Notes: generated by a model not told the origin, from the sequence alone. A stretch of 52,643 nt of DNA from an uncultured Anaerolineae bacterium (GCA_937922795.1 CALAJK010000001.1:1-52643); one strand, 5' to 3'; counted from the first letter of the stretch, positions 38,328 to 48,441 are shown. Made by a program: numbers and translations.

Positions 38328-39293
38328 ATGGCTTATTCGCCGCAGGATCAGATTGAACTTCTAAAACCGGCTGTCGAGCCGGTGCGGCCTGAGGATACCA
38401 TGGCAGAAGCCGGGCGGAAAATCCTCTTGAAAGAGCTGGTGCGGATGCTCCAGCATGAGCCGGGCAGCCGCACCGGCGAGGATATCGAGGACGTGCACGA
38501 TATGCGGGTGGCCATCCGGCGGACGCGCAGCGCGATGCGCCTGCTCAAACCCTACCTCAAGGCGAAAGCTATCCGTCCCTATAATCGCGGTCTGCGCCAT
38601 CTGGGCTGGGTGCTGGGCGAGGTGCGCGATCTGGACGTGATGATCGAGAACCTGAAAGCCTACCAGGCCACCCTCGATCCTGAGCAGGCAGCGGCCTTCC
38701 AACTGGTGATCGACGAGCTTGACCGGCGGCGGGCGCTGGCGCGGGAAGCGCTGAACGAATACCTGGATGCCAAAGCTTACCGGCGGTTTATCCGCGACTA
38801 CAGCGCTTTCCTGCTGCAGCCGATGCGCGGCAGTTTTCATCCAGCAGACGGGGCCGTCGCGCCGTACCAAGTGCGCCATGTGCTGCCAGCCATGATCTAC
38901 GACCGGCTGGCGGCGGTGCGGGCGTATGATACCGTGCTGCCGGAGGCCAACGCCGCTACGCTGCACGCGCTGCGTATCGAGTTCAAGCGGCTGCGTTACA
39001 CGCTATCGCTGTTCAGTGAGGTGCTGGGGCCGCAGGCTGAGGAGTTTGTCGAGACGATCAAGGGCATTCAAGATCATTTGGGGCATCTGAACGACAGCAG
39101 CGTCGCTCGCGCCCGGCTGGAAGGTCTGGCTGATGACCCAGAAGCGCCGTATGCGGAGGCGCTGGCCGCCTACCTGGCGCACCTGGAAACGCACGAAAAC
39201 GGGCTGAAAGACGGTTTTGCCGAGGTGTGGGAACGCTTCAACAGCCGCAAGGTGCAGCAGAAGCTGGCGACGGCGGTGCTGGCGCTGCGGTGA
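38328..39293 (+). CDS. CHAD domain protein
   Basis: A 321-residue alpha-helical CHAD protein. The two family repeats are visible, each with conserved His and basic residues: DVHDMRVAIRRTRSAMRLLK (about 46-65) and LHALRIEFKRLRYTLSLFSE (about 208-227). CHAD proteins bind polyphosphate through these basic helices and often sit on polyphosphate granules. The start at 38328 is set by GGAGG 4 bases upstream, although the frame opens 33 bases earlier. It lacks the CYTH triphosphatase domain often fused to CHAD, and no polyphosphate kinase or phosphatase is nearby. It lies between the divergent mutase gene and an SGNH hydrolase. Confidence 0.88.
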   Translation: MAYSPQDQIELLKPAVEPVRPEDTMAEAGRKILLKELVRMLQHEPGSRTGEDIEDVHDMRVAIRRTRSAMRLLKPYLKAKAIRPYNRGLRHLGWVLGEVRDLDVMIENLKAYQATLDPEQAAAFQLVIDELDRRRALAREALNEYLDAKAYRRFIRDYSAFLLQPMRGSFHPADGAVAPYQVRHVLPAMIYDRLAAVRAYDTVLPEANAATLHALRIEFKRLRYTLSLFSEVLGPQAEEFVETIKGIQDHLGHLNDSSVARARLEGLADDPEAPYAEALAAYLAHLETHENGLKDGFAEVWERFNSRKVQQKLATAVLALR

Positions 39294-39320
39294 GGAGACG
39301 TCTCGGTATGCTGGGCAGTA

Positions 39321-39329
39321 TGGTACACT
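39321..39329 (+). promoter_or_regulatory. Possible extended -10 promoter of the SGNH gene
   Basis: TGG-TACACT, 111 bases before the SGNH ATG and 28 bases after the CHAD stop. No -35 consensus. Suggests the SGNH gene can be expressed apart from CHAD. Confidence 0.4.
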
Positions 39330-39439
39330 GTGCGCCTATACAGCTTGGCTTGTCAAATCGTAGGGGCTAGCGGCGTAGGCTGCTGCGCCAGGCTCTGCGA
39401 TTGTGACTAGCGGTTCAACGATCAGGAGCGGCCCAGCCT

Positions 39440-41008
39440 ATGGTGTCACCGCGCGTCCCCGTTCCCCATGCTGCGCTCTCACGCGGCGCGCAGGCGTTAG
39501 GTATCTTCCTGCTGGCGGCGCTCATCGCGCTCAGCGCGCTGGCAGCGATCGTCATCTCGCCACCGATTGCCATCCAAGCCGATGCGGGGCAAGCGCGCAT
39601 CGTCTTCGCCGCAGATCGCCGCAGCGTGTTTCTGGCCGGGGACTGCCTCACCGTGCGCTGGCAGGTCACAGGTATCCAAACTGTCGCTGTCAACGGCCAG
39701 CCGACCCTCGGCGAGGGCGAGCAGCGGGTTTGCATCACAGCCGCGCCGGAAACCTTGCCCACGCTGCAAGTGGTGTTTCAGGACAATTCCGTTCAGAAGT
39801 ATGTCCTGCCGATCAGCATCGTCTCGCGCCAGCCGCTGCTGTGGGCGGCGCTGGCCTCGGCGCTGCTGCTGGCGGTTCTGGCAGGGTGGATTGCTTGCGC
39901 GCCGAGTCTGATCGCGATTCGACCGTATCTTGGCAAAACCATTCGGCTGATCGAACGAGCGCTCCTGTTGGCCTGCGTGGCCGGCCTGCTGCTCGAACTC
40001 GGGGTGCGCTGGTATGTGGCCAATTTCGGCACGGAGCGCGAGAAAGTCATGTACTTGTACTCGGCAGCGGAAATCACGGGTCGGGCGTCTTCGCAGCTCA
40101 TCCCCATGCCGTATGTCAATTATGTCGCCTCGCCGGACTATGAGGGACATAACCGGCTCGGCTACCGCGGTCCGGAAGTCGCCATCCCCAAACCATCCAA
40201 CGTGTTCCGTATCGTCGCATTGGGCGGCTCTACCACCTACAGCACCGCCACCACGGCCGAAGAAGCTTATCCGCATCAGCTTCAAAACATACTTCGCGAG
40301 GACTACGGTCAAGCCAATGTTGAGGTAGTGAACGCGGGTTTGCCCGGCTACACGTCCTGGGATTTGCTCGCTGCCTACATGTACCGCGTCGTCGAACTAG
40401 AGCCGGATATGCTGCTCATCTACGAAGCCATCAATGATGTCGAGCCGCGTTCCGTCGCCCCGGACTGCTACCAGGGGCTGAACCCTTTGCGCGGCCTGAA
40501 TCCGACGCGCGGTCTCTGGCAGCAACCGCAGGTCGACAGCCCCAGCGCGCTGTACCGCCTCATCGCCATTCACTTCGGTTGGATCCCTAACCCTGCTGCC
40601 CTAGCCGGGCGTTTTAACCTTTATTCCATCGCCTGTCCCAGACCGTTTCTAGATGACTCCCGGATCTCGCTCAACCCGCCGGTTTACTTCGAACGCAATC
40701 TGCGCGCGATCATCGCGCTGGCGCAGTCACAGTCGGTGCAAGTCATGCTGTCTACTTGGGCGACCTATCGTCCCGACGGCGACCCAGGCGCGCTGCCGCC
40801 TGCGTGGTATGAGGCCGCGGCTGAGCACAATGATATCGTGCGGCGGTTGGCTGATGAACTGCGCCTGCCGCTGTACGATCTGGCCGTCACTGATTTCGGA
40901 CAGATCCCTGATTACTGGGCGCTGCCCGATACGGTCCACATGGCCGCCCGCGGCGCGCGCGAGCAGGCGGCGCGTTATGCTGCTTTCATCGTTCAACAGG
41001 GGTTTTGA
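39440..41008 (+). CDS. Membrane-anchored SGNH/GDSL hydrolase with extracytoplasmic beta domain
   Basis: A 522-residue protein. An N-terminal helix (about 15-38) is followed by a beta-rich segment of about 85 residues (DRRSVFLAGDCLTVRWQVTG and on), then two more helices (about 130-155 and 170-195), then a C-terminal SGNH hydrolase domain. Block I is VALGGSTTYS (Ser nucleophile), block II NAGLPGYTS, block III EAINDV, and the catalytic Asp/His pair is in DTVHMAARG. Such enzymes remove or transfer acyl groups on envelope polysaccharides or lipids. It converges on a GT39-like gene, which fits a role in surface-glycan modification. Substrate not predictable. Confidence 0.83.
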   Translation: MVSPRVPVPHAALSRGAQALGIFLLAALIALSALAAIVISPPIAIQADAGQARIVFAADRRSVFLAGDCLTVRWQVTGIQTVAVNGQPTLGEGEQRVCITAAPETLPTLQVVFQDNSVQKYVLPISIVSRQPLLWAALASALLLAVLAGWIACAPSLIAIRPYLGKTIRLIERALLLACVAGLLLELGVRWYVANFGTEREKVMYLYSAAEITGRASSQLIPMPYVNYVASPDYEGHNRLGYRGPEVAIPKPSNVFRIVALGGSTTYSTATTAEEAYPHQLQNILREDYGQANVEVVNAGLPGYTSWDLLAAYMYRVVELEPDMLLIYEAINDVEPRSVAPDCYQGLNPLRGLNPTRGLWQQPQVDSPSALYRLIAIHFGWIPNPAALAGRFNLYSIACPRPFLDDSRISLNPPVYFERNLRAIIALAQSQSVQVMLSTWATYRPDGDPGALPPAWYEAAAEHNDIVRRLADELRLPLYDLAVTDFGQIPDYWALPDTVHMAARGAREQAARYAAFIVQQGF

Positions 41009-41028
41009 TCCCGCCGCTGTGAAGTCCA

Positions 41029-43506
41029 TCATGGTTCCTGCGCCTGGATCACGATGCGGTCGGTGAGGAGGTAGCTGTCGCCGGCCGGTTTGCCATTGAC
41101 GCGGACAGACGCGCGCTGCTGCGTCGCCAGATCGTACATGCCAATCACGATCCGATAGCTGTCGCCCGGGGTCATATCCAGCTTGTCCAGCCCGATGCGC
41201 CGCTCGTCAATGATGTACTCGCCCGGTTCCCACACCAGGGTCGAATAGTACGTCCCGTCGGCGCTGCGGGTGACCGGGCCATCCCAGGTTGCCCACAACC
41301 GGTCTTGGCTGTCGCGCAGGTGGATGAAGACCATCTGGTCGGATGCTGGCGTTTTCAGCGCCTGCCAGTACAGGTGCAGGATGACGCGCCGTCCGGGCCA
41401 TAGTTCCAGGCCGCCGATGTCATGCCCCAGCAGCCGGGCGAACTCGCCGAACACGACCTTGCCTTCCGGGGTGGGCGCGTGCACGAACGGCGGGCGGAAG
41501 CGGTTGTCCAGGTGCAGCTCGTAGACGGTGTAGTTGAAATTGCCGTCGTCGTGCCACCAGGCTTTGCGCATGATGCTCTTGCTGGGGTCGTCGTAAGCCG
41601 CCAGCGCCAGGCCGCCCACCACCTGGTTGCGCTGGAAGGGCAGATCAGCGTAAGCGCCGCGCGTCTCTGGGATGCCGTACACGAAGTAGGCCGCATCCGC
41701 GATCTGATCAAGCCGAGTGGGCGCGTCCTGGGTGCGGATGTCGGCCAGGGGGAAGAAGAACGGCAGGCGGACCACGCCCGGCGCCACCACCACCAGCGGT
41801 TTGCCCTGTTCGCGCTCGTAGTTCGCCAGCCCCTGGACGACGCTCATCAGGGCGGCGTTGCCGGAGGCGTAGCGGCTGAAGTCGTCCGGCAGCTCATCGG
41901 ACCACAGCCAATCCCACCCCGCCGCGCTGTCATACAGCGGGATGACGATGCCCGGCAGCGCCAGCGCAACCAGCGCCAGCCGGTAGAGGGCCAGCAGCGC
42001 GCCGCGCCCGGCGCTGAGCGTCGCCGCCGTCCAGCGGGCGGCGATCAGGGCGGTGGGCAGGATCAGCAGCGGCACGATCGGGAACGACAGCCGGTAGTGA
42101 TAGCTGTACGAGTAGAACCAGGTGACGAAGTACGGCAGCGCCAGCGCCAGCGCCCAGCCGAGCCGCGCCGCATCGCCGGCGGAGAGCAGGGGATCGGCGT
42201 TTGCCGCCCACAGGCGCCGGAAGTAGGCCGCCAGCGCCCGGAACAGGACGGCCGCGCCGGCGGCCAGCGCCAGCCATTCCAGCAGCCCCATCCGTGCCGG
42301 GACCAGGATCGAGGGCAATAGGCCGGCCAGCGTCAGCGCCAACCCGATCAAGATGCCGCGCGCGTTCGGGCGGGCAGGGTCGCCCGGCCACAGATAAATG
42401 CCGCCCAGCAGCGCCAGCAGCGCCAGCAGCGGCCAGCCGAACTCAGCCCCGCTGCGGGCGGCCAGCGTCAGCCAGAAGCTGGTCGTGAAGGTGATGACCG
42501 GATGGCCTAGCAGCAGGTTGCGCATGTACCAGGCCGCGCCCAGCGGCAGGCAGGCCGCGGCCATGATGACGATCGCTTCCAGACGCGGGCGGGCGGCGCG
42601 CAGGTCGAAGCGGGCGCGCACGAGTTCGAGCGCCAGCAGCAGCGCCGCGCTCCAGATGAACGCGCCCATGGTCGGTTTCGTCCACATGCCCGCGCCCAGC
42701 AGCAGCCCGGCGATGAACGCGCTGCGGCGGCGGCCGGCCGTTTCCAGCCAGGCTTTCAGGAAGAAGGCGGCGGCGGCGGTGAACAGGAACGTCAGCGGGA
42801 TCTCTAGGTCACCGAAGCGCGACCAGGCGCCCACATGCGGGTACAGCGCCCAGATGGCCGCCGTGAACAACCCGGCGCGCCGGGTGAACAGCCGCGCGCC
42901 CAGGATATACGCCGCCAGGATGCTGCCCAGATGCAGCCACGGCAGCACGGCGCGCGCGGCGTGATCGTCAATGCCGCCGGCGGCCAGTTGTAAGAAGGCG
43001 TACTGCAGCGGCAGGAACTGCGGATAGTAGCCGATAGACGCCGGGATCTGGCCGAGCAGCGTGTACAGCCGCCCCTCATAGCCGTAGACCCAGAGCGCGT
43101 CGTAGGCGGTGAACGGCCAGTAAGCCGTGCCCAGCCAGCGGATGACCAGCGCCGCGCCGATCAGGCCGATGAGGAGCTTCTCGTCCCATGCCAGCGGGGA
43201 GGCAGCGGCAGGAGTGCTCGGAGAGCGCCACTTACGCCAGACCAGCGCCAGCCCCACCGCCCCCAGGACGGCCGTGCCGCCCAGGATGGTTTCCAGCCGC
43301 AGCAGCGGCGCGCCCCAAATGCCTAGGATGAACATCCAGGCGGTCAGCAGCATGGGCCCCAGCGCCAGCGTCAGGCAGGCGACCAGCGCCCGGTCGCGCC
43401 AATCCGTCCGGGGCAGGCTGGCCAGCGCCCAGGGCAGACCCAGGATGAGAAACATCCAGACCAGTGCCGGGGTGGCGGCGAGCGATGATTGAATCCAGTA
43501 GGGCAT
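41029..43506 (-). CDS. GT39-like membrane glycosyltransferase with C-terminal beta domain
   Basis: An 825-residue protein: about 12 predicted membrane helices in residues 1-520, then a soluble part. The first outer loop holds an acidic site (WPFTAYDALWVYGYEGR, about 133-149), typical of GT-C enzymes that use a polyprenyl-phosphate sugar. The C-terminal 230 residues are beta-rich and include FARLLGHDIGGLEL and VILHLYWQAL, a domain frequent in Chloroflexota GT39-like proteins and probably extracytoplasmic and carbohydrate-binding. It starts 13 bases after the preceding GT39-like gene ends and is the last gene of the carboxylase transcript. Acceptor and sugar unknown. Confidence 0.82.
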   Translation of the reverse strand: MPYWIQSSLAATPALVWMFLILGLPWALASLPRTDWRDRALVACLTLALGPMLLTAWMFILGIWGAPLLRLETILGGTAVLGAVGLALVWRKWRSPSTPAAASPLAWDEKLLIGLIGAALVIRWLGTAYWPFTAYDALWVYGYEGRLYTLLGQIPASIGYYPQFLPLQYAFLQLAAGGIDDHAARAVLPWLHLGSILAAYILGARLFTRRAGLFTAAIWALYPHVGAWSRFGDLEIPLTFLFTAAAAFFLKAWLETAGRRRSAFIAGLLLGAGMWTKPTMGAFIWSAALLLALELVRARFDLRAARPRLEAIVIMAAACLPLGAAWYMRNLLLGHPVITFTTSFWLTLAARSGAEFGWPLLALLALLGGIYLWPGDPARPNARGILIGLALTLAGLLPSILVPARMGLLEWLALAAGAAVLFRALAAYFRRLWAANADPLLSAGDAARLGWALALALPYFVTWFYSYSYHYRLSFPIVPLLILPTALIAARWTAATLSAGRGALLALYRLALVALALPGIVIPLYDSAAGWDWLWSDELPDDFSRYASGNAALMSVVQGLANYEREQGKPLVVVAPGVVRLPFFFPLADIRTQDAPTRLDQIADAAYFVYGIPETRGAYADLPFQRNQVVGGLALAAYDDPSKSIMRKAWWHDDGNFNYTVYELHLDNRFRPPFVHAPTPEGKVVFGEFARLLGHDIGGLELWPGRRVILHLYWQALKTPASDQMVFIHLRDSQDRLWATWDGPVTRSADGTYYSTLVWEPGEYIIDERRIGLDKLDMTPGDSYRIVIGMYDLATQQRASVRVNGKPAGDSYLLTDRIVIQAQEP

Positions 43507-43519
43507 AGCGGCTGAACCG

Positions 43520-44809
43520 TCAGCCGGAGGTTGGCTGCCGGAAACGGGTGTGAATCCTTTGGATCAGATCGGTCAGGCCAACGGCCGCCAGCAGGCCGCT
43601 GGCCGGATAGACGGGTAGATAGTAGCGCCCCCATTCGAGCGGCGTCAAGGCCAGGGTGGACAGCGCTAGCGCGCCGCTCCAGAGCAGGGTCAAGCCGGCA
43701 ACGGCGTCCCGCCGCCGGAGCAGCCGCCCCCCGCCCCACAAGGTGAGCGCCGCCAGCAGCGCGCCGCCGACGGCGCTCCCACCCAGGCTGACCCCGCGCC
43801 AGGGAGACGCCTCGTAGTCGGCGATCTGGTCAGCGATGTAGTCCGCCCAGGCGGGCGCTTCGTAGTATTGGGGGTGGGCGATGAACGCCTGGCGCAGAAA
43901 GCCGGCCAGTTGGTCGGCGGGGCCGGCATAGCTGCCGAACACGCTGGTCTGAATGGCCAGCAGTTCTTGACGCAGCCGCAGAACTTCCGCCGCGCGGCCA
44001 AGCGGGTCGTCCCACCAGGCCGGGTTGAGCGCTAGAAAGACCAGGAGCGCCAGCAGCGCCGCCGCCAGCCAGAGCAGAAGGCGGCGGCTGGCCGGCAGCG
44101 CCATCACCAGGCAGCCTATGAAGACGGCTGCCGCGCCGAACAGCGCTGTATGCTTGCTGGCCAGCGCTAGACCGGCGGCCAACCCCAGCGCCAGCGCCGG
44201 TTTCCAGCCCGGCCGCCGGACGAACCACAAGCCGGCCAGCAGCGCTAGCAGGCTGAAGGCCAGAAAACTGCCCTCCATCATGGCGCGGCGGCCGTTCAGC
44301 AGCAGCGCCGGGTGGAGCGCGTAGTACAGGCTGCCCAGATAGGCGGCCGGCGCGCCGCCCACGATGCAGCCCAGCGCGAACATGGCCGCCGCCCCCAGCG
44401 CCAGCAGCAGCGCCGACGGCCAGCGGGCGGCCAGCAGCAGCGCCGGCGCCGGCGCGTGGCCGTTCTGCTGGTTATAGTTCCAGTCTGCGCCCCAGTCCCA
44501 CTGCTCGTTGAGGTCAGCCAAGCTGAAGCCGGCGGCGCGCCAGGCCAGGCCGATCAGGTATTTGCTCACCACGCCGTTGAGCAGCCGCAAGTGCTGCTCG
44601 GTAGGGCTGGCGGGGGCAGCGCTGTAGCGCACTCGCTCCAGATCGCCGTCTAAGAACAGGTAGGCGTAATCGCGGCTCATGTAGATCTGGGTTGATTCGT
44701 CCCCGTGGAAAGGGACGAGCGCCGTCCCGGCCAGGATGTAGACGGTCAGCAGCGCCAGCCAGAGCGCCGCGGCCAGGCGCGGGCTGCGCCGGAAGGCACG
44801 GATGATCAC
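43520..44809 (-). CDS. GT39-family membrane glycosyltransferase
   Basis: A 429-residue GT-C fold protein with about ten membrane helices. The first outer loop has the diagnostic acidic pair in FHGDEST (Asp37, Glu38), as in protein O-mannosyltransferase/ArnT-like enzymes. It starts at a GTG (44809-44807) 52 bases after the BCCP gene and no terminator lies between, so it may be read from the carboxylase transcript. With the following 825-residue homologue it probably glycosylates proteins or lipids on the outer face of the membrane. The acceptor cannot be told from sequence. Confidence 0.83.
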   Translation of the reverse strand: MIIRAFRRSPRLAAALWLALLTVYILAGTALVPFHGDESTQIYMSRDYAYLFLDGDLERVRYSAAPASPTEQHLRLLNGVVSKYLIGLAWRAAGFSLADLNEQWDWGADWNYNQQNGHAPAPALLLAARWPSALLLALGAAAMFALGCIVGGAPAAYLGSLYYALHPALLLNGRRAMMEGSFLAFSLLALLAGLWFVRRPGWKPALALGLAAGLALASKHTALFGAAAVFIGCLVMALPASRRLLLWLAAALLALLVFLALNPAWWDDPLGRAAEVLRLRQELLAIQTSVFGSYAGPADQLAGFLRQAFIAHPQYYEAPAWADYIADQIADYEASPWRGVSLGGSAVGGALLAALTLWGGGRLLRRRDAVAGLTLLWSGALALSTLALTPLEWGRYYLPVYPASGLLAAVGLTDLIQRIHTRFRQPTSG

Positions 44810-44861
44810 AGCCGGCGAACCGTTCTTGAGCGCTCGTGTTTCGGGCGTATCCCAGCCTGCA

Positions 44862-45359
44862 TCAGGTGATGGTCACCAACACCTTGTTCTGTTCCACGCT
44901 CTGGCCTGCCTCGGTCAGGATGCTGCTGACCACGCCGTCGCGCGGGGTCTTCAGCTCGTTCTGCATCTTCATCGATTCCAGCACGATGATCGTCTGGCCG
45001 GCTTTGACCTCCTGGCCGACCTCGACCGGAATGGCGATGACGAGGCCGGGCATGGGCGCTTTGATCGCGATCTCGCCGCTGTCGGCCATCAGCAGGGCGG
45101 TGCGGGCGGCCAGAAGTTGGGCGCGCTCGTCCATGACCTTGGTCGTGTAGAGCCGGCCGTGCATCAGCACTTCTACATTGTTGTCGCCGCGCTCTTCGAT
45201 CACCAGTTCATACGACAGATGGTTCATGATGATCGAGTAGAAAGTAGGACTCAGCTCGCGGAAGTCGACGGCGCGAGGCTCGCCGTTAACCAGCAGTTTG
45301 CCATCTGGCTGAATGTCGATCTCAAACGTTTTGTCGTTGATCGTTGTGACGTATTTCAT
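44862..45359 (-). CDS. Biotin carboxyl carrier subunit of acyl-CoA carboxylase
   Basis: Carries the biotin that shuttles CO2 between the carboxylase and carboxyltransferase. The start at 45359 gives 165 residues and a 4-base ATGA overlap with the biotin carboxylase stop. Residues 1-90 resemble the BT domain that links carboxylase and biotin domains in propionyl-CoA carboxylase alpha chains. Residues 97-165 are the biotinyl domain with the biotin-accepting Lys131 in VLESMKMQ. So the alpha chain is split into two genes at the BT region. The BT domain favours a propionyl-CoA-type over a pure fatty-acid AccB role. Confidence 0.9.
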   Translation of the reverse strand: MKYVTTINDKTFEIDIQPDGKLLVNGEPRAVDFRELSPTFYSIIMNHLSYELVIEERGDNNVEVLMHGRLYTTKVMDERAQLLAARTALLMADSGEIAIKAPMPGLVIAIPVEVGQEVKAGQTIIVLESMKMQNELKTPRDGVVSSILTEAGQSVEQNKVLVTIT

Positions 45360-46885
45360 CGGTGCATCCGCTCCCAACGGCCTACCCATTTCCAGTTGCT
45401 GGTATCGCGCGCGCCGCGCGTCACCACCTGGCCGGCGAGCTGCCGCTGGCGGTGGGCGAACAAGGTGGCGGCGATGGCGGCGGTCTCCAGTTCGGCGTCG
45501 CTGGGGGGCTGCTCGTAGGTGGTCATGCTGAAGCGCTCTTCGACGAACCGAGTATCGAAGTTGCCCGCCAGAAAACTGAAGCTGTTCATCAAGTTTTGGT
45601 GGAAGGGGATGTTATGCTTCAACCCCATGATGGTGAACTCTTCCAGGGCGCGGCGCATCCGGAGGATGGCCTCGGCGCGGTCTTCGCCCCAGCAGATCAG
45701 CTTGGCGATCAGGCTGTCATAGTAGGGCGTGATTTCGTAGCCGCTGTAGATGCCGCTGTCGACGCGCACGCCCGGCCCGGTCGGCACTGACAGGGTGGTG
45801 ATGCGCCCGATGGACGGCAGGAAATTGTTGTACGGATCTTCAGCGTTGATCCGGCACTCGATCGCCCAGCCTTTCGGTTCTAGGATGCTTTGGGTCGGTC
45901 CCATCCGCCGCCCGCGGGCGATGCGAATCTGCTCCTTCACCAGGTCGAGGCCCGTCACCAGTTCGGTCACGGGGTGCTCGACCTGCAGCCGGGTGTTCAT
46001 CTCCAGGAAGTAGAAGTTCCGATCTTTGTCCACTAGGAACTCGATCGTGCCGGCGTTCAAGAAGTGCACCGCCTGGGCGGCGCGCACGGCCATCGCCCCC
46101 ATCAGCCGGCGCAGCTCGGCGTCCACAAAAGTGCTGGGCGCTTCTTCGACCAGTTTTTGATGCCGGCGCTGGATTGAGCACTCGCGTTCGCCGAGATGGA
46201 TGGTGTTGCCGTGCATGTCGGCCAGGATTTGAAACTCGATATGACGCGCATTTTCGATCAACCGTTCCAGGTAGACGCGGCCGTCGCCGAAAGCGTTCTC
46301 CGCCTCTTGGCGCGCCAGGCTGAGGGCGGCGGGCAGGTCTTCGAACTGGCGCACCTCGCGGATGCCTTTGCCGCCGCCGCCGGCCGCCGCTTTCACCAGC
46401 ATCGGGAAACCGACCGCTGGGGCTGCCGCCAGCAGTTCGTCATCGTTCAGCCCGACGTCAGTGCCGGGGACGATGGGGACGCCGGCTTTTTTCACCGTGT
46501 CGCGGGCGGCCAGTTTGTCGCCCATGGTGGCGATCGAGTGCGGGTTGGGACCGATGAAGATCAGCCCTTCATCGAGGACGGCCTGGGCGAAGTCCTCACG
46601 TTCGGCGAGGAAGCCATAGCCGGGATGGATGGCATCCACCTCGGCGCGTTTGGCCACTTCTAGCAGTTTATCGATGCGCAGGTAGCTTTCCCGCGGCAGC
46701 GGCCCGCCGATCAAGTAAGCCTCGTCGGCGTAGCGCACGTGCAGGCTGGTGCGGTCGGCTTCGGAGTAGACGGCGACAGTGATGATGCCCAGGTCGCGGC
46801 AGGCGCGGATGATGCGCACGGCGATCTCGCCGCGGTTGGCGACCAGCACTTTTTTCAGTTTAGTTTGCGGAATTTGCTCGACCAT
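45356..46885 (-). CDS. Biotin carboxylase subunit of acyl-CoA carboxylase
   Basis: ATP-grasp enzyme that carboxylates biotin with bicarbonate. The 509 residues begin [22 protein letters not shown]. The ATP-binding Gly-rich loop ([14 protein letters not shown]), the ERDCSI-type segment ([19 protein letters not shown]) and the active-site [16 protein letters not shown] are present. Residues beyond about 450 extend past AccC and resemble the start of the linker in propionyl-CoA carboxylase alpha chains. Its stop overlaps the BCCP start by 4 bases, and it follows the carboxyltransferase by 8 bases. Acetyl-CoA may also be a substrate of the complex. Confidence 0.94.
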   Translation of the reverse strand: MVEQIPQTKLKKVLVANRGEIAVRIIRACRDLGIITVAVYSEADRTSLHVRYADEAYLIGGPLPRESYLRIDKLLEVAKRAEVDAIHPGYGFLAEREDFAQAVLDEGLIFIGPNPHSIATMGDKLAARDTVKKAGVPIVPGTDVGLNDDELLAAAPAVGFPMLVKAAAGGGGKGIREVRQFEDLPAALSLARQEAENAFGDGRVYLERLIENARHIEFQILADMHGNTIHLGERECSIQRRHQKLVEEAPSTFVDAELRRLMGAMAVRAAQAVHFLNAGTIEFLVDKDRNFYFLEMNTRLQVEHPVTELVTGLDLVKEQIRIARGRRMGPTQSILEPKGWAIECRINAEDPYNNFLPSIGRITTLSVPTGPGVRVDSGIYSGYEITPYYDSLIAKLICWGEDRAEAILRMRRALEEFTIMGLKHNIPFHQNLMNSFSFLAGNFDTRFVEERFSMTTYEQPPSDAELETAAIAATLFAHRQRQLAGQVVTRGARDTSNWKWVGRWERMHR

Positions 46886-46893
46886 GCTGCATC

Positions 46894-48441
46894 CTATAGC
46901 GGGATGTTGCCGTGCTTGCGGGCGGGGTTGCTGTCGCGCTTGTTCTGGAACACTTCCAGACCGTTGATCAGCCGGGCGCGGGTATCGCGCGGTTCGATGA
47001 TATCGTCCAGGTAGCCGCGCTCAGCCGCCACGTAGGGGCTGGCGAATTTGGCGCGGTACTCGTTGACCAGTTCGTTCTTGTGGGCGACCGGGTCATCTGC
47101 TTCTTCGATCTCGCGCCGGAAGACCACGCTCACCGCGCCGTCCGGCCCCATGACAGCGATCTCCGCCGTCGGCCAGGCCAGGTTCAGATCGCCGCGCAGG
47201 TGCTTGCTGCTCATGACGCAGTAAGCGCCGCCGTAGGATTTGCGCACCGTCACCGTCAGTTTGGGCACAGTCGCCTCGCTGTAGGCGTAGACCAGCTTAG
47301 CTCCGGAACGAATGATGCCGCCGTATTCCTGAGCCGTGCCGGGCATGTAGCCGGGGACATCCACGAAGGTGATGATCGGCACGTTGAAGGCGTCGCAGAA
47401 GCGCACGAACCGCGCCGCTTTCTCGCTGGCATCGATGTCCAGCACGCCCGCCAGCACCATCGGTTGGTTGGCGACGATGCCGACGCTGTGGCCGCCCAGC
47501 CGAGCGAAGCCCACGACGATATTCTGCGCGAAGTACTCGTGGATCTCAAAGAAGATGCCGTCATCCACCACGCGCTTGATGATCTCTTTGACGTCGTAGG
47601 GCTTGTTGGGGTTGTCCGGGATGATCGTGTCCAGCTCTGGGTCGGCGCGCAGGGGGTCATCATCGGTCGGCACGAACGGCGGATCTTCCATGTTGTTCTG
47701 CGGCAGGTATGACATCAGCTCCCGCACCAGCAGCAGCGCCTGCGCTTCGTTTTCGGCCACCAGGTGGCAGACGCCGCTCTTGGTGGCGTGCACCATCGCC
47801 CCGCCCAGCTCCTCGTGGGTCACATCTTCGTGGGTGACGCTCTTGACCACGTCTGGGCCAGTGATGTACATGTAGCTGGTATCTTTGACCATGATGATGA
47901 AGTCGGTCAGCGCTGGGCTGTAGACCGCGCCGCCGGCGCATGGCCCCATGATCAGGCTGATCTGCGGGATGACGCCGCTGCTGAGCGTGTTGCGCAGGAA
48001 GATGTCGGCGTAGCCGCCCAGGCTGACGACGCCCTCCTGGATGCGCGCGCCGCCGCTGTCGTTCAAGCCGATGACGGGCGCGCCGGTCTTGAGCGCCATG
48101 TCCATGATCTTGCAGATTTTCTGGGCGTGGACTTCGCTGAGGCTGCCGCCGATCACCGTGAAATCTTGCGAGTAGACGTACACCAGCCGGCCGTTGATCG
48201 TGCCCCAGCCGGTGACACAGCTATCGCCTAGGAATTTTTTCTTGTCCAGGCCGAAGTCATGCGAGCGATGGGTGACGAAAGCGTCTAGTTCACGGAAGGA
48301 GCCGGGATCCAGCAGGATTTCCAGGCGTTCGTAGGCGGTGTTGCGTCCGGCTTCGTGCTGCTTCTTGATGCGCTCCGGTCCGCCTTTAGCGCGGCTGAGC
48401 GCCCGCTTGGCTCGCAGTTCTTCGATCTTCGGATTGACCAT
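46894..48441 (-). CDS. pccB: Propionyl-CoA-type carboxyltransferase (beta subunit)
   Basis: Transfers carboxyl from biotin to an acyl-CoA; hexameric in relatives. The 515 residues match PccB length. Both crotonase-fold halves are present with the oxyanion loops [12 protein letters not shown] (126-137) and the [13 protein letters not shown] region (166-178), and the second-half [12 protein letters not shown] (361-372). The residue that selects acyl chain in Streptomyces enzymes (Asp in PccB, Ile in AccB, in GGAYxVM) is Cys408 here, so preference is open; propionyl-CoA is inferred from the mutase, MeaB and SucCD context. GGAG lies 10 bases before the ATG. The start overlaps the preceding membrane-protein gene by 56 bases. 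Confidence 0.93.
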   Translation of the reverse strand: MVNPKIEELRAKRALSRAKGGPERIKKQHEAGRNTAYERLEILLDPGSFRELDAFVTHRSHDFGLDKKKFLGDSCVTGWGTINGRLVYVYSQDFTVIGGSLSEVHAQKICKIMDMALKTGAPVIGLNDSGGARIQEGVVSLGGYADIFLRNTLSSGVIPQISLIMGPCAGGAVYSPALTDFIIMVKDTSYMYITGPDVVKSVTHEDVTHEELGGAMVHATKSGVCHLVAENEAQALLLVRELMSYLPQNNMEDPPFVPTDDDPLRADPELDTIIPDNPNKPYDVKEIIKRVVDDGIFFEIHEYFAQNIVVGFARLGGHSVGIVANQPMVLAGVLDIDASEKAARFVRFCDAFNVPIITFVDVPGYMPGTAQEYGGIIRSGAKLVYAYSEATVPKLTVTVRKSYGGAYCVMSSKHLRGDLNLAWPTAEIAVMGPDGAVSVVFRREIEEADDPVAHKNELVNEYRAKFASPYVAAERGYLDDIIEPRDTRARLINGLEVFQNKRDSNPARKHGNIPL

